DNA of 64,000 nucleotides from G051132615 sp051132615 (GTDB lineage: Bacteria > Pseudomonadota > Gammaproteobacteria > Burkholderiales > Neisseriaceae), in the NCBI RefSeq assembly GCF_051132615.1, contig NZ_CP152375.1, forward strand, positions 2,046,001 to 2,110,000. Direction: 5' to 3'. Under the pieces are notes generated by a model. It had not been told where the DNA came from and searched no databases. It saw nothing but the letters and a program-made list of their open reading frames with translations. How positions within the stretch are numbered: the first letter of the stretch is position 1; every line of letters begins with the position of its first letter. Below are positions 26,180 to 34,284 of the stretch, piece after piece. A program made the translations under genes and the position numbers.

Positions 26180-26923
26180 ATGAGTCAGACCATTTTGATG
26201 GCAGATTTACATTTGTCAGAAGAAACCCCAAAATTGAATAAATTGTTTAAACAGTGTTTGAATGAGTGGCAAGGTAAAATTGATGCCTTGTATATTTTGG
26301 GTGATTTTTTTGAATATTGGATAGGGGATGATGACAGTAACCCATTTATTGAAACAGTACTGAGCCAATTGAAAGCTTTTGCGCAACATACCCCAACTTA
26401 TGTGATGCATGGTAATAGGGATTTTTTGCTGGGTGATGGGTTTGAAGCAAAAACAGGTGTCAAGATTATTACAGACCCTAGTTTGGTGAATTTATATGGT
26501 AAAGAGTATGTGTTAAGTCATGGTGATATTTTGTGTACAGACGATTTACCTTATCAACAGTTTAGAGCTCAAAGCAGAAACCCTGCATGGCAAAGCGTGA
26601 TGTTAAGTAAGCCTTTGGCAGAGCGTAAAGTTTTGGCCATGCAGTTAAGACAAATGAGTGAGGGGGTAAAGGCAGCTAATGGGAAAACCTCAATTAGTGA
26701 TGCTACTGAAGTTGGGGTTGAACAGTTGATGAAGCCTTTTATTGAAGGTAAAGCGAGTGCACCTACTTTTATTCATGGTCATACTCATCGTCCAGATATA
26801 CATGAGCATAGTATTGCTGGTCATGCTTTTAAGCGCTATGTTTTACAAGACTGGTATAGTGAAAAAGCTGGCTATTTGGTGGTTTCTGAAGGTTCAGTGG
26901 ATGTAAAAGAACTCACTGTTTAA
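26180..26923 (+). CDS. lpxH: UDP-2,3-diacylglucosamine diphosphatase
   Basis: Hydrolyses UDP-2,3-diacylglucosamine to lipid X in lipid A synthesis, as a peripheral inner-membrane metalloenzyme. The metallophosphatase motifs are MADLHLSEETP, LGDFFEYWIGDDD, MHGNRDFLLGDGF and IHGHTHRPDIHE. The ATG at 26180 follows AGGGA by five bases and gives MSQTILMADLHL; an ATG five codons upstream is less likely. With 247 residues it is the normal size. It is the last gene of a rightward run and ends at a very strong terminator. Confidence 0.96.
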   Translation: MSQTILMADLHLSEETPKLNKLFKQCLNEWQGKIDALYILGDFFEYWIGDDDSNPFIETVLSQLKAFAQHTPTYVMHGNRDFLLGDGFEAKTGVKIITDPSLVNLYGKEYVLSHGDILCTDDLPYQQFRAQSRNPAWQSVMLSKPLAERKVLAMQLRQMSEGVKAANGKTSISDATEVGVEQLMKPFIEGKASAPTFIHGHTHRPDIHEHSIAGHAFKRYVLQDWYSEKAGYLVVSEGSVDVKELTV

Positions 26924-26939
26924 TTGTTGAGTCTTTTGT

Positions 26940-26977
26940 AAATAAAAAAGCGATTGGTTACAATCGCTTTTTTATTT
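26940..26977. terminator. Bidirectional terminator between lpxH and lysP
   Basis: Seventeen-base perfect arms, with CGATTG and CAATCG next to the loop GTTA and A6/T6 runs further out. It separates two convergent genes and works in both directions. Confidence 0.9.
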
Positions 26978-26983
26978 AAGAGG

Positions 26984-28453
26984 TTAATCAACATGCCCAT
27001 CAAATTTCATGTCTTGATATTTGATTAAACGGGATTTTTTCTTAAATTTATAGCCAAACCAAATAACCAAAAATAATGGAATCCCAATATAGGTTGCTGT
27101 TAATTTCATCCAATTAATGGTATCGTGTTCAACCGATTCTACACCCTGTCCAGCGATAATAATGGCACATAATAAAAAGGCAAAAATAGGACCAAAGGGA
27201 AAGAATTTAGAGCGATAAGGTAGTTTTGATAGGTCTTTGCCTTGGGCTTCATAGCCTTTACGAAAACGATAGTGGCTGATGGCGATACCCAGCCAAGCGA
27301 TAAACCCAGTCATTCCCGACATACTCAATAACCATTCATATACTTCTTTATTTTTAAATGTGGAGCTTAAAAAACACAACATGGCGATGATTACTGTTGC
27401 GTATAAGGCATTTCTGGGTACCCCATTTTTGGATAATTGAGCAAAACATTTTGGCGCTTTACCTTCTGTGGCTAAAGCATAAAGCATACGGGTAGAGGCA
27501 TACATACCAGAGTTACCTGCGGATAATACAGAGGTTAAAATGACGGCATTCATAACCCCTGCTGCTAAAGCAAAGCCAGCACGTTCAAATACCAGTGTAA
27601 ATGGGCTAAGCGCAATATCTGACTTATCATTTAATAAGTTAGGATCGGTATAAGGAATCAACATACCAATAACGAAGATGGCGCCGATGTAAAACAGCAA
27701 AATACGCCAAAATACTTGACGTACAGCTTTGGGAATATTTTTTTCTGGGTCTTCTGACTCTCCTGCTGCAATACCAATGAGCTCTGTTCCTTGAAAAGAA
27801 AACCCAACAATCATGGCTACCCCAATAATGGCAGGGACACCGCCAACAAAGGGGGCATCTCCAATGGTGAAGTTTTGCCAACCAACAGGGGCAGAATGAG
27901 TACCCCCTAAAATGCCAACGATCATGGCCAAGCCAACACCGATAAAGATAATGACTGTTACTACTTTAATTAAAGCAAACCAATACTCACTTTCGCCAAA
28001 ACCTTTGACTGAAATATAATTAAGCAAAAAGATGATGCTTAAAAATAAAGCACTCCAAATAAATGAAGAGGTTTCTGGAAACCAATACTGCATAATCAGT
28101 TGAGCGGCAACCAGATCAACAGCAACAGTGACTGCCCAGTTGTACCAGTAGTTCCAGCCAATGGCAAACCCAAATCCATCTTCGACGTAACGGGATGCAT
28201 AGGTGGAAAATGAGCCTGAAACGGGCATATAAGCAGCCAATTCACCTAAACTGGTCATCAGTAGGTAAACCATGAAACCAACAATTGCGTAGGCAAATAA
28301 CGCTCCTGCGGGACCTGCTTGTGTGATTGATGCACCAGAGGCAACAAATAATCCTGTACCAATTGAGCCGCCTACTGCGATCATGGTAAGGTGCCGTGCT
28401 TTTAGCGCACGTTTTAAATGAGGTTGGTCTTTTTTTGTATCGCTTTGAGTCAT
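26984..28453 (-). CDS. lysP: Lysine-specific amino acid permease LysP
   Basis: Proton-coupled amino-acid importer of the APC family with 12 membrane segments, 489 residues. The sequence follows E. coli LysP closely through LKARHLTMIAVGGSIGTGLF, ASGASITQAGPAGALFAY, LGELAAYMPVSGSFSTYASR and GFAIGWNYWYNWAVTVAVDL. The GGSIGTGLF loop binds the substrate backbone. This level of agreement supports lysine rather than a general amino acid. It is monocistronic, with the terminator above downstream and a 287-base gap before prpD. I found no recognisable lysine riboswitch upstream. Confidence 0.9.
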   Translation of the reverse strand: MTQSDTKKDQPHLKRALKARHLTMIAVGGSIGTGLFVASGASITQAGPAGALFAYAIVGFMVYLLMTSLGELAAYMPVSGSFSTYASRYVEDGFGFAIGWNYWYNWAVTVAVDLVAAQLIMQYWFPETSSFIWSALFLSIIFLLNYISVKGFGESEYWFALIKVVTVIIFIGVGLAMIVGILGGTHSAPVGWQNFTIGDAPFVGGVPAIIGVAMIVGFSFQGTELIGIAAGESEDPEKNIPKAVRQVFWRILLFYIGAIFVIGMLIPYTDPNLLNDKSDIALSPFTLVFERAGFALAAGVMNAVILTSVLSAGNSGMYASTRMLYALATEGKAPKCFAQLSKNGVPRNALYATVIIAMLCFLSSTFKNKEVYEWLLSMSGMTGFIAWLGIAISHYRFRKGYEAQGKDLSKLPYRSKFFPFGPIFAFLLCAIIIAGQGVESVEHDTINWMKLTATYIGIPLFLVIWFGYKFKKKSRLIKYQDMKFDGHVD

Positions 28454-28677
28454 CCGTATATCCCAAACACTTTATTTACTTTATTATTGAAATCAAAATA
28501 AAGGGCAAAAATAATCGGCTATTCTAACAGATTGCGTAGTGTAACAAAATTGAACTGGCTGAATACTTGTATTATTTTTATGAAAATAAAATACAATTGT
28601 TTTGTTTTTTAGAAATGTTGTTTGAAATCAATTTTCTATATTTTTGTTGTTTTAATTTACATGAATCATATTGATAA

Positions 28678-28728
28678 AAAAACAGACAGGTAGGCTGGCA
28701 TCATCGTATAGCTTATCTGTCTGTTTTT
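28678..28728 (-). terminator. Intrinsic terminator after prpD
   Basis: Twelve-base arms AAAAACAGACAG and CTGTCTGTTTTT with extra inner pairing (TA/TA and GCT/AGC). It lies 12 bases past the leftward prpD stop and carries T and A runs on the two sides. Confidence 0.8.
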
Positions 28729-28740
28729 GAATGGATCAAT

Positions 28741-30225
28741 TTAGATAACCAATAAATCCATAAAAGTATTCACTGGGGTATTTTCTAATTGAGTCTGATC
28801 TTTACACAAATCAAAAATAACCTCAGAGCGTTTGGTTGTAAAGCGTGTTTCTAAATTGGCTTTAAATTTTGCTTCCAATAAAGGGATACCTTCTGCTCTA
28901 CGGCGACGATGCCCAACAGGATACTCAACAGTGATTTGTTCAGTACTGGTGCCATCTTTAAAGAATACTTGAACTGAGTTGGCAATAGAGCGTTTATCTG
29001 CTTCTAAATATTCGCGGCTAAAGCGTTCATCTTCCACGATTTCCATTTTTTCTCTTAGTTCATCAATAATGGGATTACTTGCATGGAAACTGTCTTCATA
29101 GTGTTCAGCAACAAGGTTGCCAAACGCCAATGGAACCGCAGTCATGTATTGAATACAATGATCACGGTCTGCTGCATTGGCAAGCTGACCTACTTTTGAA
29201 ATGATGCGGATGGCAGATTCATGTGTTGTAATCACAATTTTTTCAATATCTTGTAAGCGATCTTTTACTTTTGGGTGCAATTTTACTGCTGCTTCACAGG
29301 CCGTTTGTGAGTGAAACTCAGCAGGAAAACTGATTTTGAAGAGCACATTTTCCATCACATACGTCCCATATTTTTGGGCAATACTGAATTGACGTTTATC
29401 TTCTGCTTTGGTTGCAAGATCTTTATTGGTATGGCTGAATAAAACATCATAAAAGCCCCATTGTGGTGCAGTTAATACTCCTGGGATGCCCATTTCTCCA
29501 CGCATCGCAATATCGGCCAAACGAACAGCTCGGCTGGTGGCATCTCCCGCCGCCCATGATTTGCGAGAACCCGCATTGGGTGCGTGGCGATAGGTACGTA
29601 AGGCACCACCATCGGCAAAAGCATGAGATAAAGCAGACAATAATTGTTCTTTATTTGCCCCCATTAGTTTTGCGGCAACAGCAGTAGAGGCAACACGTAC
29701 CAATAGGACATGATCAAGACCGACACGGTTAAATGAGTTCTCAAGCGCCAATACACCTTGAATTTCATGTGCCATAATCATGCATTCAAGTACGGTTCTC
29801 ATTGTTAATGGTGCTTGGCCTTTACTGATATTTTTTTGTGACAAATAATCGGCTACAGCCAAAATACTGCCTAAGTTATCTGATGGATGTCCCCATTCGG
29901 CAGCAAGCCATGTATCGTTATAGTCTAGCCAGCGAATGATACAACCAATATCCCAAGCAGCTTTGACTGGGTCTAAGCGAAAAGAAGTTCCTGGTACCCT
30001 TGCGCCATGAGGAACAATAGTGTCTTGGGCAATTGGGCCTAAGTGTTTGGTACATTCAGGAAAACGCAAAGCAAGTAAGCCACAGCCTAATGTATCCATT
30101 AGACAGTTTCGTGCTGTATCCAGTGCTTCTTTTGATTCAATTTGGTAATTTAAAACATATTCTGCTATATCTTGAAGCACTTGATCGTACTCTGGGCGAA
30201 TATTTTGTTCAACATTGGCACTCAT
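28741..30225 (-). CDS. prpD: 2-methylcitrate dehydratase (MmgE/PrpD family)
   Basis: Dehydrates 2-methylcitrate to 2-methyl-cis-aconitate in propionate catabolism. The 494-residue protein is cofactor-free and belongs to the MmgE/PrpD family. Landmarks are NCLMDTLGCGLLAL near the start, IRWLDYNDTWLAAEWGHPSDNLG (the active-site region) and FADGGALRTYRHAPNAGSRKSW. The cluster has no acnD or prpF, so PrpD is the only dedicated dehydratase here. It is the last gene of the prp cluster, 59 bases after prpC, and is followed by a terminator. Confidence 0.95.
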   Translation of the reverse strand: MSANVEQNIRPEYDQVLQDIAEYVLNYQIESKEALDTARNCLMDTLGCGLLALRFPECTKHLGPIAQDTIVPHGARVPGTSFRLDPVKAAWDIGCIIRWLDYNDTWLAAEWGHPSDNLGSILAVADYLSQKNISKGQAPLTMRTVLECMIMAHEIQGVLALENSFNRVGLDHVLLVRVASTAVAAKLMGANKEQLLSALSHAFADGGALRTYRHAPNAGSRKSWAAGDATSRAVRLADIAMRGEMGIPGVLTAPQWGFYDVLFSHTNKDLATKAEDKRQFSIAQKYGTYVMENVLFKISFPAEFHSQTACEAAVKLHPKVKDRLQDIEKIVITTHESAIRIISKVGQLANAADRDHCIQYMTAVPLAFGNLVAEHYEDSFHASNPIIDELREKMEIVEDERFSREYLEADKRSIANSVQVFFKDGTSTEQITVEYPVGHRRRRAEGIPLLEAKFKANLETRFTTKRSEVIFDLCKDQTQLENTPVNTFMDLLVI

Positions 30226-30284
30226 AATGAATTTTCTTTCTTATTAAATTAATATAGGAGGGCAGCTGTGGCTGCCCTTTTTAT

Positions 30285-31415
30285 TTAGCTGCGTTCATTC
30301 ATATGAACAAATGGACGTAGCTCTTCCCCAATATATTCGGCACTAGGACGAATAATGCGGTTATTTGCACGTTGTTCAAATACATGAGAAGCCCAACCAG
30401 TTACTCGTGAGCAAACAAAAATAGGGGTAAATAAAGAAGTGGGAATATCCATAAAATGGTAAGCCGAGGCATGATAAAAATCTGCATTAGGGAACAATTT
30501 TTTCTCATTCCACATGGTTTTATCAATGGCTTCCGAAATTGGGTAAAGTACATTGTCTTTTACTTCTTTAGCCAATTTACGTGACCATTCTTTAATGACT
30601 TCATTGCGTGGATCCGATTCACGGTAAATTGCATGTCCAAATCCCATAATCTTATCTTTATTTTCCAACATGTTTAAAATGCCTTTAATGGCTTCTTCTG
30701 GTGTACTAAAGCGTTGAATCATTTCCATTGCTGCCTCATTGGCTCCACCATGTAAAGGGCCCCGTAGTGTGCCAATAGCACCTGTGATACATGAATAAAG
30801 GTCGCTTAAGGTAGAGGCACAAACGCGTGCAGTAAATGTAGAGGCGTTAAATTCATGTTCCGCATAGAGAATAAGTGATACATTCATGACTTTTTCGTGT
30901 AATTGGCTTGGTGATTTACCATGCAGTAAGGCAAGGAAGTGGCCGCCAAGAGTCTTTTCTTTTGTGACACATTCTATGCGATGGCCAAAATGGCTAAAGT
31001 GGTACCAGTAACACATAATGGCGGGGAAGGCAGACATCAGCCGATCAGCAATATCTCGTTGTTGGCTAAAATCTTTTTCTGGCTCTAGGGTGCCAAGTAC
31101 GGAACAACCTGTACGCATCACATCCATTGGGTGTGCATCTTGCGGAATTTGTTCTAGAGCCACTTTTAATGGGGCAGGTAAATCACGTAAAGTGCTTAAT
31201 TTTCTTTGATAAGCAGCCAATTCTATTTCATTAGGCAATTTACCGTAAAATAATAGGTAGGCGACTTCTTCAAAACTAGCATGTGCAGCCAGTTCTCGAA
31301 CATCATAACCACAATAAGTTAATCCTGCACCTTCTTTACCAACGGTTGACAGTGCGGTCTGCCCTGCGATGTGACCGCGTAATCCTGCACCACTGAGTTC
31401 TTTTGCTTGTGACAT
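30285..31415 (-). CDS. prpC: 2-methylcitrate synthase
   Basis: Condenses propionyl-CoA with oxaloacetate to 2-methylcitrate; citrate-synthase family, 376 residues. Landmarks are GLTYCGYDVRELA, LYAEHEFNASTFTARVCAST with the active-site His, and GPLHGGANEAAMEMIQ followed by MGFGHAIYRESDPR. The C-terminus RPSAEYIGEELRPFVHMNER is typical of short methylcitrate synthases. Because prpB and prpD flank it, the methylcitrate role is preferred over housekeeping citrate synthase. A 174-base gap separates it from prpB. Confidence 0.94.
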   Translation of the reverse strand: MSQAKELSGAGLRGHIAGQTALSTVGKEGAGLTYCGYDVRELAAHASFEEVAYLLFYGKLPNEIELAAYQRKLSTLRDLPAPLKVALEQIPQDAHPMDVMRTGCSVLGTLEPEKDFSQQRDIADRLMSAFPAIMCYWYHFSHFGHRIECVTKEKTLGGHFLALLHGKSPSQLHEKVMNVSLILYAEHEFNASTFTARVCASTLSDLYSCITGAIGTLRGPLHGGANEAAMEMIQRFSTPEEAIKGILNMLENKDKIMGFGHAIYRESDPRNEVIKEWSRKLAKEVKDNVLYPISEAIDKTMWNEKKLFPNADFYHASAYHFMDIPTSLFTPIFVCSRVTGWASHVFEQRANNRIIRPSAEYIGEELRPFVHMNERS

Positions 31416-31589
31416 TGTGCTTCTCCTTTGTAGTAGTTGAATGTTGCAACAATTATTCTTAAAGCATTAATAAGACATGGGTACGTTTATTTTTTGATTA
31501 TGAACGCACCATGTTATTGTTATTATTGAAAATCAGTGATTTTTATTATTGGTTTGAATTTTTTATGTTGATATTGATATTTGATAAAA

Positions 31590-32471
31590 TTATTTTTTTT
31601 GTGCAAATAAAGCGTCTAATTTGTCTTCAAATGCATAGTAATTGATGCTGTCGTATAGCTCCTTTCTGGTTTGCATCGTGTCGACGACATTTTTTTGAGT
31701 ACCTTCTTGTCTAATGGTTTGATAAACATTTTGAGCAGCTTTGTTCATGGCTCTGAATGCAGAAAGAGGATAAAGTACCAAAGAAACATCAGCCGATGCC
31801 AATTCTTCAGTTGTAAAAAGTGGTGTGGCACCAAATTCGGTAATATTGGCCAGTACAGGTACTTTAACTGCTTGAGCAAATTGCTTGTACATAGTCAGCT
31901 CTGTCATCGCTTCTGGAAAAATCATATCCGCACCAGCTTCTACACAAGCACAAGCCCGATCCATTGCAGCTTGTAAACCGTCAACAGCTAAAGCGTCAGT
32001 GCGCGCCATAATGACAAAATTTTCATCAGTACGTGCATCTACTGCTGCTTTGATGCGATCGACCATTTCTTGTTCAGAGACAATTTCCTTATTAGGTCGA
32101 TGACCACATCTTTTTGAGCCAACCTGATCTTCAATATGAATGGCAGCAGCACCAAATTTAATCATTGAGCGAACAGTACGGGCAACATTAAAAGCAGATG
32201 AACCAAACCCTGTGTCAACATCAACCAATAAAGGTAAATCACATACATCGGTAATGCGACGCACATCAGTTAATACATCATCTAATGTGCTGATCCCTAA
32301 GTCTGGTAAACCTAATGAGCCTGCTGCAACCCCACCACCAGACAAATAGATGGCTTTAAATCCAGCATGTTTAGCTAATAAAGCATGATTGGCATTAATA
32401 GTGCCCACAACTTGTAGCGGATGTTCTTCTTGAACAGCATCTCGAAAGCGTTTTCCTGCTGATACATTCAT
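31590..32471 (-). CDS. prpB: 2-methylisocitrate lyase
   Basis: Splits 2-methylisocitrate into pyruvate and succinate, the last step of the methylcitrate cycle. The isocitrate lyase/PEP mutase fold is shown by YLSGGGVAAGSLGLPDLG, LLVDVDTGFGSSAFNVART with the metal-binding Asp, and the catalytic loop SKRCGHRPNKEI with its cysteine. The length of 293 residues is normal. Its ATG overlaps the stop of the upstream GntR gene by four bases, so regulator and enzyme are translated together. Confidence 0.96.
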   Translation of the reverse strand: MNVSAGKRFRDAVQEEHPLQVVGTINANHALLAKHAGFKAIYLSGGGVAAGSLGLPDLGISTLDDVLTDVRRITDVCDLPLLVDVDTGFGSSAFNVARTVRSMIKFGAAAIHIEDQVGSKRCGHRPNKEIVSEQEMVDRIKAAVDARTDENFVIMARTDALAVDGLQAAMDRACACVEAGADMIFPEAMTELTMYKQFAQAVKVPVLANITEFGATPLFTTEELASADVSLVLYPLSAFRAMNKAAQNVYQTIRQEGTQKNVVDTMQTRKELYDSINYYAFEDKLDALFAQKK

Positions 32472-33178
32472 GTGACTTCTCCTTTATTTTGGCCCATTTT
32501 GTGCTCTATAAAATGCTGAGCGATATTATTCTTTGCTGTGTTGATATGTCGTTGCATCAATATTTCAGCCAATTGCCCATCGCCAGCTGCAATGGCTTCT
32601 AAAATATGTTTATGTTCAATAAATGCTTTTGGTGGGCGGTTTGGTGTGTTGGAAAACTGAATACGATATAAACGAATCAGATGATACATTTCATCACAAA
32701 GCATTTTATAAAGCATTTGATTTCTTGAAGCTTGGATAATCCTGTAATGAAAATCATCATCGCCATCTTGATGGTAGTAACCTAATCCGGCTTGAAAATC
32801 TGCATCTCGCTCATGTGCATCCAACACTTGGTATAGTTCATCAATCTCTTGTTGTGTAATATTTTGCGCAGCTAAACGGCAAGCCATTCCTTCTAATGAT
32901 GCTCTGATTTCATATAGTTCAATTAATTCTGTTTGTGACAATGAAACTACTCTGGCACCAATATGAGGTGTTCTCACCAATAAACGTTGTCCCTCTAAAC
33001 GTTGGATGGCCTCTCTTAATGGGCCTCTACTGATACCATAAGTGCGTGCTAATTCAGCTTCAGCAATTTTTGTGCCTGGTGCAATCGCGCCAGTAACAAT
33101 TGCTTGTTGAATACTGAGAAAAGCATGTTCAGTAAGCGTGTCAGGTATTAATTTTTCGTTTAATTTTTTATTATGCAT
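32468..33178 (-). CDS. GntR family (FadR/FCD subfamily) regulator of the prp cluster
   Basis: Transcription factor of 236 residues. The winged-helix domain is at about residues 15-80 (AIAPGTKIAEAELARTYGISRGPLREAI), and the rest is an all-helical FCD ligand-binding domain (YEIRASLEGMACRLAAQ, DDFHYRIIQASRN, EHKHILEAIAAGDGQLAE). The FCD domain in relatives binds small organic acids with a metal ion. The ATG at 33178 is chosen; a TTG further upstream lies inside the operator. It is the first gene of the operon, overlaps prpB by four bases, and is preceded by two copies of ATTGTNGACAAT flanking a strong promoter. It thus probably represses itself and prpB until methylcitrate or propionyl-CoA accumulates. 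Confidence 0.9.
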   Translation of the reverse strand: MHNKKLNEKLIPDTLTEHAFLSIQQAIVTGAIAPGTKIAEAELARTYGISRGPLREAIQRLEGQRLLVRTPHIGARVVSLSQTELIELYEIRASLEGMACRLAAQNITQQEIDELYQVLDAHERDADFQAGLGYYHQDGDDDFHYRIIQASRNQMLYKMLCDEMYHLIRLYRIQFSNTPNRPPKAFIEHKHILEAIAAGDGQLAEILMQRHINTAKNNIAQHFIEHKMGQNKGEVT

Positions 33179-33185
33179 TTTATAT

Positions 33186-33197
33186 ATTGTCGACAAT
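33186..33197. promoter_or_regulatory. GntR-type operator, downstream copy
   Basis: ATTGTCGACAAT, a perfect 12-bp palindrome eight bases before the regulator's start codon. The form TTGTNNACAA is typical of FCD-subfamily GntR regulators. Confidence 0.75.
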
Positions 33198-33214
33198 TTT
33201 TTGTGTTGTTGTTA

Positions 33215-33243
33215 TTTTTAGCAATTTTTTAGCTTAATGTCAA
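33215..33243 (-). promoter_or_regulatory. Promoter of gntR-prpB
   Basis: On the minus strand a perfect TTGACA (33238-33243) and TAAAAA (33215-33220) are separated by 17 bases. The expected transcription start near 33208 lies between the two operator copies. Confidence 0.65.
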
Positions 33244-33257
33244 ACAAAAAATTAAAT

Positions 33258-33269
33258 ATTGTTGACAAT
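33258..33269. promoter_or_regulatory. GntR-type operator, upstream copy
   Basis: ATTGTTGACAAT, a one-mismatch palindrome identical to the downstream copy at 11 of 12 positions. Its centre lies 72 bp from the other, close to seven helical turns. Confidence 0.7.
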
Positions 33270-33380
33270 GTGGCGATGACTTTAGAAATTAAATAAAAAT
33301 AGATAATAATTCAGTATTCAAAAAATGAAGGAAAGAGAAATAAAAATTCGCTGAAATAATAGGGGATGGTTTTGAATAAA

Positions 33381-33417
33381 TAAGGAATCAAGTTAATCAT
33401 TAAATCATGATTCCTTA
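33381..33417 (-). terminator. Weak terminator-like hairpin after pflA
   Basis: Ten-base arms TAAGGAATCA and TGATTCCTTA with a 17-base loop, 19 bases past the leftward pflA stop. The downstream side is only moderately T-rich. Confidence 0.45.
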
Positions 33418-33435
33418 ATCATCAAAGTCGGTTTG

Positions 33436-34185
33436 TTAGTAAGTAACTGTTAAACCATATTCTTCTAATATGGCTTTAATTTTATCTAAAGCATCTTTTG
33501 TTGGGGTAGGTGTACCTTCAAGCTTATAAGGCTTTCCTATGGTTGTCCATTTGTGCTTACCCAGTTCGTGATAGGGCAGTAGTTCTATTTTTTCAACGTT
33601 TTTCATGTTCTGAGTGAATTCGCCCAATAATCGTATTGAGTGTTCGTCATCTGTCCAACTAGGTACGACAACATAGCGAATCCAGGTTTTTTGATTGCGT
33701 TGGGCTAAATGTTTGGCAAAAGTTAATGTATTTTGATTGGATACGCCAACCAGTTTTTTATGAATATCATCATTTAACTGTTTCAAATCCAGCATAACCA
33801 GATCGGTTACATCCAGTAGTTCGTCAATAACGGGAGTATATTCACGTACAAAGCCATTGGTATCTAAGCAAGTATGAAAACCTTCTTGCTTACAGGCTCT
33901 AAACCAATTACGTACAAACGGTGCCTGTAAAATCGCTTCTCCACCTGAAGCGGTTACGCCGCCACTGGGTTTAATGAAATGTTTATACGTTTGGATTTCT
34001 TTCATTAAATCTTCAACGCTCACAAATTGCCCACCCTTAAAGCGCCAAGTGTCTCTGTTATGACAGTATAAGCAACGCATCAAGCAACCTTGAAAAAAAA
34101 CGACAAAGCGAATACCTGGGCCATCTACAGTACCAAAAGATTCAAAAGAGTGGATTTGTCCTTTTAGTGGTTCTTCTGATTGCAT
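33436..34185 (-). CDS. pflA: Pyruvate formate-lyase activating enzyme
   Basis: Radical-SAM enzyme that puts the glycyl radical on PflB under anoxic conditions. The [4Fe-4S] cluster ligands are C34, C38 and C41 in QGCLMRCLYCHN. GQIHSFESFGTVDGPGIRFV at the N-terminus and VTASGGEAILQAPFV are family signatures. The length of 249 residues matches E. coli PflA. It lies 99 bases after pflB with a strong hairpin between them, so its expression is probably lower than that of pflB. Confidence 0.95.
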   Translation of the reverse strand: MQSEEPLKGQIHSFESFGTVDGPGIRFVVFFQGCLMRCLYCHNRDTWRFKGGQFVSVEDLMKEIQTYKHFIKPSGGVTASGGEAILQAPFVRNWFRACKQEGFHTCLDTNGFVREYTPVIDELLDVTDLVMLDLKQLNDDIHKKLVGVSNQNTLTFAKHLAQRNQKTWIRYVVVPSWTDDEHSIRLLGEFTQNMKNVEKIELLPYHELGKHKWTTIGKPYKLEGTPTPTKDALDKIKAILEEYGLTVTY

Positions 34186-34231
34186 AGTGTGTGTACTCCA
34201 TTTTTATGTTATTTTGTTGTTTTTAGGTAAG

Positions 34232-34255
34232 AAAGGCTCCAATTAAGGAGCCTTT
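34232..34255 (-). terminator. Hairpin between pflB and pflA
   Basis: Nine-base arms AAAGGCTCC and GGAGCCTTT around a six-base A/T loop; on the minus strand the stem runs into TTTCTT. It would let most polymerases stop after pflB, leaving lower pflA transcription. Confidence 0.65.
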
Positions 34256-34284
34256 AAACTGATAAAACATCAATTAAATAACAA

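Noticed and set aside
28454..28740. Lysine riboswitch before lysP
   Set aside because: The 287-base region is A/T-rich without the conserved L-box core or a nested terminator reading into lysP.
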